In this document: positions 53,738-62,023 of the stretch, piece by piece
How positions within the stretch are numbered: the first letter of the stretch is position 1
How the letters are laid out: every line of letters begins with the position of its first letter
NCBI GenBank assembly: GCA_016280635.1
Contig: JAEEHC010000019.1
Span: 1-64,000 of the forward strand
Source: Erysipelotrichaceae bacterium
GTDB taxonomy: Bacteria; Bacillota_I; Bacilli_A; Erysipelotrichales; Erysipelotrichaceae
Direction of reading: 5' to 3'
DNA length: 64,000 bases
Position numbers and translations under genes: made by a program
Notes under the pieces: model-generated
Databases searched by the model: none
What the model saw: the letters and a program-made list of their open reading frames with translations, nothing else
What the model was told of the DNA's origin: nothing

Positions 53738-54700
53738 TCAGCGGGCTGTGAATTCAGCCCACAGCCTTTCGCCAACTAAGCGGTCCCGGATCCCTCCGGT
53801 CGCTCCCAGAGCACCGACGGTGGCCGCTGCACATCTGAGGGCAAAGCGGCAGCAGTCCCGGTTATCCTTTCCCGCCAGAAAGGCCCTGATGAAGCCGGCC
53901 ACAAAGCTGTCTCCGGCTCCGGTAGTATCAATAACATCCGCCGCAAGTGCCGGAAACATGACGCTGTCCTTTTCGCTGCGCAGATAACAACCCCGGCTGC
54001 CGGCCTTGATGACGACATTTCTCACTCCCAGGCTGCGGAAGAAGTCCGCGGCTTTTTCAAATGCCGGAAGTCCACAGCCTTCATCCAGGCTGACGCCGCT
54101 GTAGTAAGCCGCTTCGCTTTCGTTGGGAAAGAAATAGTCCACATTGGCAAAAAACGGGCCATAGCTTTCAATGCCCGGCAGTTTTTCCAGGGGAAGCTTG
54201 GCATCGGCGAACACTTTAGTTCCGGCTCTTCTGGCCTTTTCCGCCAGTTTCTGATTTGCGATTGGGTCTGCCAGCGGGGCCCGGAAGCAGCTGGCCAGCG
54301 ACAGCGCCCGGCTTGCCGGCAGCTGATTGCCATCCAGAAGATGGCCGGCCAGGTTGATGGCGGCCGAATTGACGGACCGCCGGCTGCCGTCCCGGTTCAC
54401 GGTTATGGCGCACACCGGAGTTGCCAGATCAGCGCAGACATTAAGGTGGCTGAGATCACAGCCGCTCTCCCTGAGCGAGGCCGCCAGCATCTTTCCGGCA
54501 TCATCGCCGCCCAGAAAGCCGGCGCAGGCAACGTTAAGACCAAGATGGGAGAGAATGACACTCTGATTATGGCAGTCTCCACCCGGATGGAGAGAAACAC
54601 TCTCCGCCCGCCGGGAGCGGCCTGAGGTATCTTCATCCACATTTCTGATCAGGCAGTCCATTACCAGCTGCCCGGCACAAACAACATCGATCATGATCAT
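53738..54700 (-). CDS. PfkB-family carbohydrate kinase
   Basis: A ribokinase-like sugar kinase of 320 residues. The first signature is HPGGDCHNQSVILSHLG, and the catalytic anion-hole DTTGAGDSFVAGF near residue 250 is intact. Its substrate is not clear; ribokinase, fructokinase or KDG kinase are all possible. It lies after the DNA glycosylase gene (a four-base overlap) in a three-gene set that begins with another PfkB kinase. Confidence 0.9.
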   Translation of the reverse strand: MIMIDVVCAGQLVMDCLIRNVDEDTSGRSRRAESVSLHPGGDCHNQSVILSHLGLNVACAGFLGGDDAGKMLAASLRESGCDLSHLNVCADLATPVCAITVNRDGSRRSVNSAAINLAGHLLDGNQLPASRALSLASCFRAPLADPIANQKLAEKARRAGTKVFADAKLPLEKLPGIESYGPFFANVDYFFPNESEAAYYSGVSLDEGCGLPAFEKAADFFRSLGVRNVVIKAGSRGCYLRSEKDSVMFPALAADVIDTTGAGDSFVAGFIRAFLAGKDNRDCCRFALRCAAATVGALGATGGIRDRLVGERLWAEFTAR

Positions 54701-55182
54701 TTTTCCTTTCTGATGGCTGTCTTCCAGGCTTCCGTCAGCCTTTCCAGCGACCAGGCGGCATTGGCTGGGGAAGTTGAGGGCAGAATGGTGGCTTTGATAC
54801 CGGTAAGCGGATAAAGGAACTTATCATATAATTCCCCGGCCTTACGGCCATTACAGAAGATCCGGCTAACCCGGCTGTGAGTCAGGATCACTGAAAGATC
54901 GTTGACCCGGACATCGCTGATGGAGACATCGGAAGACCCGGTGATCTGACAGCTGGCAATGACATCCCATAAGGCGATCCGGTTATCCAGCAGCAGTCTC
55001 TTCTTTTCCCCGATGCTTTCCGGAACTTCAGCCTGACAAAGCCCGGCAATGACCTTCCAGAAGCGGTTGCGAGGATGGGCATAAAAGAAGCACTGCTCTC
55101 TTGACTTTACCGAAGGAAAGGAGCCGAGAATAAGGACCTCGGAATTCTCATCAAATACCGGTTCAATATTATGCAGCTCCAT
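54697..55182 (-). CDS. DNA-deoxyinosine glycosylase (uracil-DNA glycosylase superfamily)
   Basis: A base-excision repair enzyme likely to remove hypoxanthine from deaminated adenine. The family motif GSFPSVKSREQCFFYAHPRNRFWKV is split here by reading as GSFPSVKSR and FYAHPRNRFW, and the C-terminal LPSTSPANA loop is present. I start at the ATG at 55180-55182 (MELHNIEPVF), giving 161 residues, within the family range; a longer frame overlaps the upstream kinase gene. It is encoded between two PfkB genes. Confidence 0.9.
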   Translation of the reverse strand: MELHNIEPVFDENSEVLILGSFPSVKSREQCFFYAHPRNRFWKVIAGLCQAEVPESIGEKKRLLLDNRIALWDVIASCQITGSSDVSISDVRVNDLSVILTHSRVSRIFCNGRKAGELYDKFLYPLTGIKATILPSTSPANAAWSLERLTEAWKTAIRKEK

Positions 55183-55201
55183 CTTATTTTCCTTTATTAT
55201 T

Positions 55202-56122
55202 CTATAATTCGATTCCGAACTCACTGGGCTGAAAGCGCGGGCAGACATTTTCGCTGGTCACGATGACGCTGGCTGCCAGCCTGGTTCCAATCTCGCAGGC
55301 CTCTGACAGACTCTTGCCGTAGGTCAGACCGATGGTCACCCCGGCAAAGAAGGCATCACCGCAGCCGGCTACATCCTTGACGATGACCTTCATGGAAGGA
55401 CAAACGCCTCTCTCACCGCCCTGTTCAGCATAGACCGCGCCTCTCTGACCCATGGTGACCACCATGCGCTGGATGCCGGAAGCTTCAATGCGTTCAGCCA
55501 GAATGTCGACCATCTCTTCAGGTTCAAAGCCATCGTATTCCTCCGAGAAGAACAGTCCGGCTTCCTCAAGATTGCAGACGAAGCAGTCGACATGCTTAAG
55601 CAGATCTCTTCTCTTGACCGCGATCGACATGTTGGAGACCACGGCGAATACTTTCTTATCGTACTTGCGGGCCAGCTTCAGTATCCGGCTCACCAGTTCC
55701 TTTTCCATGTCGATCTCCAGAGCGACACTGTCGCACTGGCTGAAGATCTCATCGCCATAGGCATCGAGCACTTCGCTGATCACCGAGAGGTCGGGGCGCT
55801 TGGATATTGAGGCATAGACGTCTCCCTTCTCATCGAAGATGACCAGCCAGGTACCCATGCCATCAGGAACCTGGCGGATGTAGCGGGTATCGACCTGATG
55901 CTCCTTCAGCTTGCGGATGACATCATCACCGCTGCCGGTATTATCGACTACGCTGACAAAGGTCGGTTTCAGTTCCACATTGGCAATGTCCTCAACGACA
56001 TTGCGGCTGACCCCACCATGAACCTGCTCGACCTTGCCGGCATTGCGGCCGGTAGGCAGAAAGTTCTTCAGCGGATAGCCCTTGATGTCCACGAATACGG
56101 CGCCAAATACCACGATTCCCAT
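55202..56122 (-). CDS. PfkB-family carbohydrate kinase with altered anion-hole motif
   Basis: A 306-residue ribokinase-like kinase starting MGIVVFGAVFVDIKGYP, with the GGVSRNVVEDIA first signature. The catalytic loop reads DVAGCGDAFFAG: the Asp base is present, but the common GAGD is GCGD. It is transcribed first in a set with the deoxyinosine glycosylase and another PfkB kinase. The substrate is unknown; activity is likely kept because the general base remains. Confidence 0.9.
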   Translation of the reverse strand: MGIVVFGAVFVDIKGYPLKNFLPTGRNAGKVEQVHGGVSRNVVEDIANVELKPTFVSVVDNTGSGDDVIRKLKEHQVDTRYIRQVPDGMGTWLVIFDEKGDVYASISKRPDLSVISEVLDAYGDEIFSQCDSVALEIDMEKELVSRILKLARKYDKKVFAVVSNMSIAVKRRDLLKHVDCFVCNLEEAGLFFSEEYDGFEPEEMVDILAERIEASGIQRMVVTMGQRGAVYAEQGGERGVCPSMKVIVKDVAGCGDAFFAGVTIGLTYGKSLSEACEIGTRLAASVIVTSENVCPRFQPSEFGIEL

Positions 56123-56374
56123 GACCTGATCCTCCTAAGCCGCTGATCTGATGCGGCTTTAACGTTAATGGAAAGCTGAGAAAATGACTGTAATAACGCG
56201 AAAAAGGAAACGCTGTGCTCTCTGACTTGATAAGAGATAACTCATTATACCATCCCTTCCGCTTTCTTTAAGGCCTAATCGCTACAAATAGCCCGTAATT
56301 GTACAGTCTTACCAGCACAAACGGCCTGTTATCTGCTTCAAGCCGACGGCTTTATGGGAAGTTTGAAAATTATC

Positions 56375-56383
56375 TGTTATAAT
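56375..56383 (+). promoter_or_regulatory. Extended -10 promoter of the partner-switching operon
   Basis: TGTTATAAT, 27 bases before the ATG at 56410. The 250 bases upstream, back to 56123, hold no gene that I can support, and no -35 box at standard spacing. Confidence 0.55.
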
Positions 56384-56409
56384 GATAAATACAGAAGATT
56401 GGAATAAAC

Positions 56410-58098
56410 ATGGAAGTACAGCAGAGCAAGTCACTGAAGAGGAAGATATTCATCGGGACCATTGATGTGGCCGTCATTTTACTTCTAATCGTTGGCGGAC
56501 TCAACTACATCCTGTTTTCTTCCGGTATCTCTTCCTTCTACCGGCAGACTGTGGAGATCGGCGCTGTCACCGCCTCATCGGTAATGGATGCCGACGATGT
56601 ACAGTTTCTGGCCGATGAGGTCTGGAAGACAATAGAACAGACCGGAGAACGCAGTGATGAGAATCATGCTTTCGACTATCTGCGGGAAACCGAGCAGTAT
56701 ATCGAGACCATTAATCTGCTTAACCGGATCCGGGGAGCCCAGAATTCTGCCTTTACCACGCTGGTTTTGGCCGATACCGCCAACATGCGCTTCATCTATC
56801 TAGCGGACGCGGATGCTGCCGGTTTCACTTCCAATCACGTCAGTTTCCCCGGTGACTGTTACAAGATGAGTGAGAGTGAGAAAAACTACATTCTTGACAA
56901 TGAGTACTCTATTCCCACCTACACATACAACTATCAGGAGCGCGACAAGACTGTCCTGCTCTACTCGGCCGGAAACGCCGTACTGGATACCCATGGGAAG
57001 GTGATCGCTTTTGTCATCACCGACATCCGCATGGAAGACATTACTCATGAGATCTGGCCGCGCTTACTGCAGAATCTGATCATCATGGCAGGTGTGGTAT
57101 TCCTTCTGGCGTTCATAGTCACCGTTTTAGGCAACACCTATCTGATCGATCCGCTTAACAAGCTGTCAACGGCCGCCCGCGCCTTCATCAATAATCGCAA
57201 GAATCAGAAGCATAATGATGTATCATACTTCAAGGCTCTCGGTATCCGGACACAGGATGAGATCGAGCAGCTGGCCCGTTCCATGAGCGCCATGGAAAAG
57301 GACCTCTACGCCTATGAAAACGAGATCGTCAGTCTGACCAAGGACAAGGAAAGGATCCGCACCGAGCTCTCTCTGGCCCGCAACATCCAGCACGACACCC
57401 TGCCTACCAGCTTCCCGCCTTTCCCGGAAAGAGAGGAGATCGACATCCATGCCTTCATCAGGCCGGCCCGGGAAGTCGGCGGCGACTTCTATGACTTCTT
57501 CATGATCGATGAAGACCATCTGGGTCTGGTCGTGGCTGATGTCTCCGGCAAGGGCATTCCGGCCGCCCTGTTCATGATGATCGCCAAGATTCTGATCAGC
57601 ATTTCCCTGAAGTCCACGCTTTCCCCGGCGAAAGCCCTGGACATCGTCAATAAGCTGCTGTGTGAGAACAATAAGGAACAGATGTTCGTCACCGTCTGGC
57701 TGGCCATCGTCGATCTGAATACCGGCTTGGTCACCTATGCCAATGCCGGCCACGAAAACCCGCTGCTCTACCAGAACGGTAAGTGGTCGTACATCCTGAC
57801 CAAGCATGGTCTGGTCTTATCAGCCCTGGAAGATGTGAACTACAGCGAACATACCTTGCAGCTGCAGGAAGGTGACTGGCTCTTCCAGTATTCTGACGGC
57901 ATTCCCGAGGCTGCCAATAAGGACAATGAACTCTTCGGCGATGAAAGGCTGCTGGAAAGCTGCCGTCAGGCCGACATGAGCTCGACTGAATCCCTGCTGA
58001 AGGGCATTCAGAATGACATTGATGAATTTGTAGGCGAAGCAGAACAGTTTGATGACATCACCATGCTGGCCTACCGCTACCATAAGAAAGAAGGTTAG
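56410..58098 (+). CDS. Membrane sensor PP2C-type (SpoIIE/RsbU) phosphatase
   Basis: A 562-residue receptor phosphatase. Residues about 11-36 and 222-245 are membrane helices bounding an extracytoplasmic sensor domain. A HAMP-like region and coiled coil follow (about 245-345). The PP2C domain contains REVGGDFYDFF, ADVSGKGIPAALFM, NAGHENP, YSDGIPEA and FDDITM, whose Asp residues bind Mn/Mg. It would dephosphorylate the STAS protein encoded four bases downstream and reset the partner switch. The PP2C domain closely resembles that of the receptor at 41592-44780. It is the first gene of a five-gene operon. Confidence 0.93.
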   Translation: MEVQQSKSLKRKIFIGTIDVAVILLLIVGGLNYILFSSGISSFYRQTVEIGAVTASSVMDADDVQFLADEVWKTIEQTGERSDENHAFDYLRETEQYIETINLLNRIRGAQNSAFTTLVLADTANMRFIYLADADAAGFTSNHVSFPGDCYKMSESEKNYILDNEYSIPTYTYNYQERDKTVLLYSAGNAVLDTHGKVIAFVITDIRMEDITHEIWPRLLQNLIIMAGVVFLLAFIVTVLGNTYLIDPLNKLSTAARAFINNRKNQKHNDVSYFKALGIRTQDEIEQLARSMSAMEKDLYAYENEIVSLTKDKERIRTELSLARNIQHDTLPTSFPPFPEREEIDIHAFIRPAREVGGDFYDFFMIDEDHLGLVVADVSGKGIPAALFMMIAKILISISLKSTLSPAKALDIVNKLLCENNKEQMFVTVWLAIVDLNTGLVTYANAGHENPLLYQNGKWSYILTKHGLVLSALEDVNYSEHTLQLQEGDWLFQYSDGIPEAANKDNELFGDERLLESCRQADMSSTESLLKGIQNDIDEFVGEAEQFDDITMLAYRYHKKEG

Positions 58099-58102
58099 AA
58101 AT

Positions 58103-58441
58103 ATGGAAATTACCCAAAAGCGCGAGGACAATAACTTTGAAATTGCCATCTCCGGCCGTTTGGACACCGTTTCCTCGCCGCAGCTGCAGAGTGAAATGGA
58201 AGCCGTGACCGCCGAAGCTGAGAGCGTGGTTCTGGACCTTAAGGATCTGGAATACATCTCTTCAGCCGGGCTGAGAGTCATTCTTTTGGTCAAGAAAGCC
58301 ATGGACCAGAAAGGCACGCTGGTGCTGAAGAACGTCAGTGAAACCGTCATGGCCATCCTTGACGTTACCGGTTTCAGTACCATTCTGACCATTGAAAACG
58401 ACAAAGAACAGGTAGAACCCCATGAAAGCACTGCAGACTGA
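58103..58441 (+). CDS. STAS-domain anti-sigma-factor antagonist
   Basis: A single STAS domain of 112 residues. The segment VVLDLKDLEYISSAGLRVILL aligns with SpoIIAA/RsbV, placing Ser54 at the phosphorylated serine; the preceding Asp is replaced by Ser53. When dephosphorylated it would bind the anti-sigma-like kinase and release that kinase's partner. I use the ATG at 58103-58105, four bases after the phosphatase stop. The 3' end overlaps the kinase gene by 20 bases. Confidence 0.93.
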   Translation: MEITQKREDNNFEIAISGRLDTVSSPQLQSEMEAVTAEAESVVLDLKDLEYISSAGLRVILLVKKAMDQKGTLVLKNVSETVMAILDVTGFSTILTIENDKEQVEPHESTAD

Positions 58442-58850
58442 GGCCAAGATCGAGAATCTTCAGCCTGTGCTCGGCTTTCTGGAGGAATATCTGGAGGACA
58501 TGGACTGCCCGCCGGCTCTGACCATGCAGCTTCAGGTAGCCCTGGAAGAGCTGTTTACCAACATCTGCTTCTACGCTTACGCCCCGGCCAGCGGCGATGT
58601 TTTGATCATGCTGGACAAACAGGACAGCATCCTGAAGATCTACCTGGCTGATAAGGGCATTCCCTTTGACCCGACTGCCAAGGAAGATCCCGACATCTCC
58701 CTGGATGCCTCCCAGCGTCCGGTCGGCGGTCTGGGCATCTACATGGTCAAGCAGATCGTTGACCGGATGGAATATCAGCGGGTCGGTGAGATGAATGTGC
58801 TCTGTCTGACCGCGGATCTCAATAAGGTGGGCAAACATGGAAAAATTTGA
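58422..58850 (+). CDS. GHKL ATPase, anti-sigma-factor-like serine kinase (RsbW/SpoIIAB type)
   Basis: A 142-residue HATPase. The N box reads VALEELFTNICFYAY (Glu43, Asn47), the G1 box LADKGIPFDP (Asp77, Gly79), and G2 VGGLGIYMVK (about 101-110). In the model system such a protein phosphorylates a STAS antagonist and sequesters a sigma factor. No sigma factor is encoded near, so its partner is unknown. It overlaps both the STAS gene and the following HD gene (14 bases), giving tight stoichiometry. Confidence 0.92.
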   Translation: MKALQTEAKIENLQPVLGFLEEYLEDMDCPPALTMQLQVALEELFTNICFYAYAPASGDVLIMLDKQDSILKIYLADKGIPFDPTAKEDPDISLDASQRPVGGLGIYMVKQIVDRMEYQRVGEMNVLCLTADLNKVGKHGKI

Positions 58851-59421
58851 CAAGGCCATAATTTTTGCGACCAATGCCCACAAGGGCCAGAAGCGCAAGG
58901 GGGCCAATACCCCCTACATCGTTCACCCATTGGAAGTAGCCACCATCGCGGCGACGCTGACTGACAATGAGGACGTCCTCTGCGCGGCCGTGCTGCACGA
59001 TACCGTTGAAGATACCGAAGTAACCATTGAGGAAATCGAAGACAAGTTCGGTCCCAGGGTAAGAGAACTGGTCCAGAGCGAGACCGAAAACAAGCGGGAA
59101 GAGATGGACCCCAGCGCTTCCTGGAAGATCCGCAAGGAGGAATCACTGGAAGATCTGAAACAGGCCGATGATGATGCCAGGATGCTGTGGCTTTCGGATA
59201 AACTTTCCAACATGCGCTCTTTCTTCCGGATGTATCTGGAAGAGGACGATGAGCTCTGGCAGCATTTCCACCAGAAGGACCCGGCGGAACAGTACTGGTA
59301 CCATAAGGCCATTCTGGATTACCTGTCCGATCTGGACTATCACCCCACCTATCAGGAATACAAGCGTTTATTGGAGATCGTCTTCTCCACTACCATTAAG
59401 AAACAAGGAGGCAACAAATGA
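58837..59421 (+). CDS. HD-domain small alarmone hydrolase-like protein
   Basis: A 194-residue HD protein related to MESH1 and the hydrolase domain of SpoT/Rel. The expected metal and substrate residues can be placed: Arg20, His30 (YIVHPLEVA), His54-Asp55 with Glu58-Asp59 (LHDTVEDT), and Asp121 with Asn125 (DKLSNM). All hydrolase residues are thus present, and no synthetase domain follows, so (p)ppGpp hydrolysis is the leading inference. It is translated from inside the kinase gene and overlaps the STAS-kinase gene by four bases. Confidence 0.88.
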   Translation: MEKFDKAIIFATNAHKGQKRKGANTPYIVHPLEVATIAATLTDNEDVLCAAVLHDTVEDTEVTIEEIEDKFGPRVRELVQSETENKREEMDPSASWKIRKEESLEDLKQADDDARMLWLSDKLSNMRSFFRMYLEEDDELWQHFHQKDPAEQYWYHKAILDYLSDLDYHPTYQEYKRLLEIVFSTTIKKQGGNK

Positions 59422-60605
59422 GCAGCGTAACCGAAAAGCTGGATAATGGAAAACTGACTATCGCCTTAAGCGGGCGCATCGATACCACTAACTCTCAGCA
59501 GGTTGAAGCTGAGATCCGGCAGATACTGGAAAAGCACCCCTCGGAAAGCGTCATTCTGGACGCTGAAGAACTGGAATACATTTCCTCCAGCGGCTTACGG
59601 GTGCTCTTAAGGCTGCACAAGGAGATCGCCGATTTAAGGATCATCAACGCCTCCACGGAAGTCTATGAGATCTTTGACATGACCGGCTTCACCCAGATGA
59701 TGAAGATCGACAGAGCTTACAAGAAACTATCCGTCGAGGGCTGCACCGTTATCGGCGAAGGAGCCAAGGGCCGGGTCTATCGCATGGATGACGAAACCTG
59801 TGTTAAGGTATACTTCAACCCCGATGCCCTGGAAGACATCCAAAGGGAACGCGAACTGGCCACCAAGGCTCTGGTCAAGGGCGTCAATACGGCCATCGCC
59901 TACGATGTGGCCAAGGTCGGCGACCAGTACGCCACCGTCTTTGAACTGCTCAATGCCAAGCCCTTCTCCTGGCTGATTGAAAATGATTCCGAACACATTG
60001 ATGAATACATCATCAAGTACGTAGAACTTCTCAAGAGCGTTCATGCCATCGAGGCCAATGAGGGCGAATTGCCCAACCAGAAAGCCGAAGCCATGAACTG
60101 GGCTCAATGGGCAAAGGATTACTTTAACAATGAGGTCGGAGAGCGCATCTATGAACTGTTTGAGGGCATCCCCGAGAACAACCACATGATTCACGGCGAT
60201 TTTCATACCCAGAATGTCATGTTCCAGAACGGCGAAGTCATCCTGATCGACATGGATACCGTAGCGGTAGGCGATCCGGTTTATGAACTGGGCAACATCT
60301 ACCAGTCCTTCGTCGCCTATAACGAAGTTGACCATGAACATGCTCTGGAATTTCTCGGCATGACTTACGAACACACAGTTTATCTGTGGGAAAAGACTCT
60401 GCGCCTTTACATGGGAACTGATGATCCAAAGATTTTGGAAGAAGCGGAAAACAAGGCCAAAGTCATGGCCTATACTCGTCTGTTACGCCGGACCGTCCGT
60501 AAGGACTGCGAGAATAAGAAACTGATCGACAACTGCGTAAGCAAGCTCAATGACCTGGTCTTCAAGGTTGACAGCCTTTCCATCAAGCCTGAGGCAAAGG
60601 CGTGA
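59418..60605 (+). CDS. STAS domain fused to an aminoglycoside-phosphotransferase-like kinase
   Basis: A 395-residue two-part protein. Residues 1-100 are a STAS domain (SGRIDTTNSQQVEAE; LEYISSSGLRVLL with Ser57 at the phosphosite). Residues about 108-380 are an APH-like kinase: P-loop GEGAKGRV (113-120), Lys130, catalytic HGDFHTQN (259-266) and metal-binding IDMDT (277-281). The kinase part fits the TIGR02172 group. Within a partner-switching operon it may be an effector whose kinase is gated by STAS binding, or a second antagonist. The substrate is unknown. Confidence 0.88.
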   Translation: MSSVTEKLDNGKLTIALSGRIDTTNSQQVEAEIRQILEKHPSESVILDAEELEYISSSGLRVLLRLHKEIADLRIINASTEVYEIFDMTGFTQMMKIDRAYKKLSVEGCTVIGEGAKGRVYRMDDETCVKVYFNPDALEDIQRERELATKALVKGVNTAIAYDVAKVGDQYATVFELLNAKPFSWLIENDSEHIDEYIIKYVELLKSVHAIEANEGELPNQKAEAMNWAQWAKDYFNNEVGERIYELFEGIPENNHMIHGDFHTQNVMFQNGEVILIDMDTVAVGDPVYELGNIYQSFVAYNEVDHEHALEFLGMTYEHTVYLWEKTLRLYMGTDDPKILEEAENKAKVMAYTRLLRRTVRKDCENKKLIDNCVSKLNDLVFKVDSLSIKPEAKA

Positions 60606-60636
60606 TCCTGTTCATTGAAAGTGTCATCAGATAAAC

Positions 60637-60660
60637 AAAGCCTCCAAATTGGGAGGCTTT
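60637..60660. terminator. Bidirectional terminator after the partner-switching operon
   Basis: AAAGCCTCC-AAATT-GGGAGGCTTT, with a T-rich flank on the minus strand (TTTGTTTATC) and CATTG on the plus strand; it separates converging genes. Confidence 0.82.
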
Positions 60661-60666
60661 CATTGT

Positions 60667-61584
60667 TCAGTCATACAGATCATCGTAAACACTGAGATGG
60701 CGGTAGCGGGGTGTTGTCGAATCGGAACTGTACCAGCCCTTCATGATATCTTCCCAGCTGACATCCGGATCATCGACCAGAACATAACGGTCATAATGAC
60801 GGGCAACAGCCGTGGACGGAAGATCGCCGACATAGTGCTTCAGAAAGGCGAAGCTGCCATGAAAATCATCATTCTCTTCACTGGACTGTCTTACGGTAAC
60901 AATGAACCGCGACCCATCATATTCCACCAGATAGTAGAACAGCTTGGGATACTGATCCTTTTTCTGCTGGTAGAGTTCCTCAGAAACGTGTTCTCTGTCC
61001 AGAACATAATAGCGGGCTACCAGCACCCGGGCACTGTTACCAGATGACACCTGAGCGTAGAAGCTATCCCACACTTCCTTTCCGGATGTGCAGCGGGAGC
61101 CTTCAATGACCACGACATCAGTATCCTTACAGACCGCCAAAGCGCCATCGGCTTTTGTTACGGTACGGAAGATACTGTCGATATCGGTAGTGTTATCGGT
61201 AAGAGAATGGCAGAAAAACTCATCACCAACCGCAACCCATCTGCTCTCTGGCGGAAAGAACTCTTCACTGAACTTTTCTATTCTCAGGATTTCATCCGAG
61301 ATGATGCGAACTTCCAGAACAATCTGTTTGCTGACCGTTTCTCTGGCCAGAATCAGATTTCCTCTGATTTCATATTCGCCACCGATGCCAGCTGAATACA
61401 TCATTCCCGGGCCGATCCGCCAGGTACTCTTTTGGGTATTGAAATAAAGATACGGTCCCATTCGGTTTCCTTTCAGGATGTACACGTCATCCTTCAGGCT
61501 TGCCTTTTTTGCGCTGTTGTTGCCGCAGGCTGCCAGAATGAGCAGACCGCCGCATAGTAGCAGCATTATTCCTGTCTTTTTCAT
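60667..61584 (-). CDS. Hypothetical lipoprotein, 305 aa
   Basis: The signal peptide ends in a lipobox LAACG. The mature part is rich in beta strands and Tyr, with an internal region around residues 140-270 that looks like a folded alpha/beta unit (ADGALAVCKDTDVVVIEGSRC). I recognise no family. The start follows GGAGGCAC, and the gene overlaps the end of the NUDIX gene by four bases, so it is probably co-transcribed with it. Confidence 0.68.
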   Translation of the reverse strand: MKKTGIMLLLCGGLLILAACGNNSAKKASLKDDVYILKGNRMGPYLYFNTQKSTWRIGPGMMYSAGIGGEYEIRGNLILARETVSKQIVLEVRIISDEILRIEKFSEEFFPPESRWVAVGDEFFCHSLTDNTTDIDSIFRTVTKADGALAVCKDTDVVVIEGSRCTSGKEVWDSFYAQVSSGNSARVLVARYYVLDREHVSEELYQQKKDQYPKLFYYLVEYDGSRFIVTVRQSSEENDDFHGSFAFLKHYVGDLPSTAVARHYDRYVLVDDPDVSWEDIMKGWYSSDSTTPRYRHLSVYDDLYD

Positions 61585-62012
61585 GAGTGCCTCCTTTTTG
61601 GACTGCTTTCCTTCAGCAGTTGTTGTATCAGCTGTTCATCAGCCTGACAGAAGGGATAACTCTGCCATTGGTCAATGGTGATCCATTTCAGATCGTGATG
61701 TTCCAATAGGCAGGGCTTGCCTTCAGCGATCCGGCAGCGGTACAGATTCAGATGGACGTCAAGGTCAGGATAGTGAAAGAGGGTCTCAGTCAGTTTTTCA
61801 CCGACTTCCGCCTCAAACCCCAATTCCTCACGCAGTTCTCTGATCAGAGCCTGCTGAGGGGTTTCCCCCTCTTCAACCTTGCCGCCGGGAAACTCCCATA
61901 ACAGACCCCTGGCCTTATCTGCCGGCCGCTGAGCAATGAGAAAGCGCTCGCCCTCAAAGGTCATGGCGGCAACGACTTCGATCTGTCTTCTTTTTTCAAC
62001 TGAACTGACCAT
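61581..62012 (-). CDS. NUDIX hydrolase, MutT-like
   Basis: A 143-residue NUDIX protein. The box GKVEEGETPQQALIRELREELGF fits GX5EX7REUXEEXGU exactly, starting at Gly44, with Arg58-Glu59 and Glu62-Glu63 as metal ligands. The flanking IAQRPADKARGLLWEFPG is typical of MutT/8-oxo-dGTP diphosphatase-type members. It probably sanitises oxidised nucleotides. It lies 11 bases after the dipeptidase gene. Confidence 0.9.
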   Translation of the reverse strand: MVSSVEKRRQIEVVAAMTFEGERFLIAQRPADKARGLLWEFPGGKVEEGETPQQALIRELREELGFEAEVGEKLTETLFHYPDLDVHLNLYRCRIAEGKPCLLEHHDLKWITIDQWQSYPFCQADEQLIQQLLKESSPKRRHS

Positions 62013-62023
62013 TCCCTTAACTC

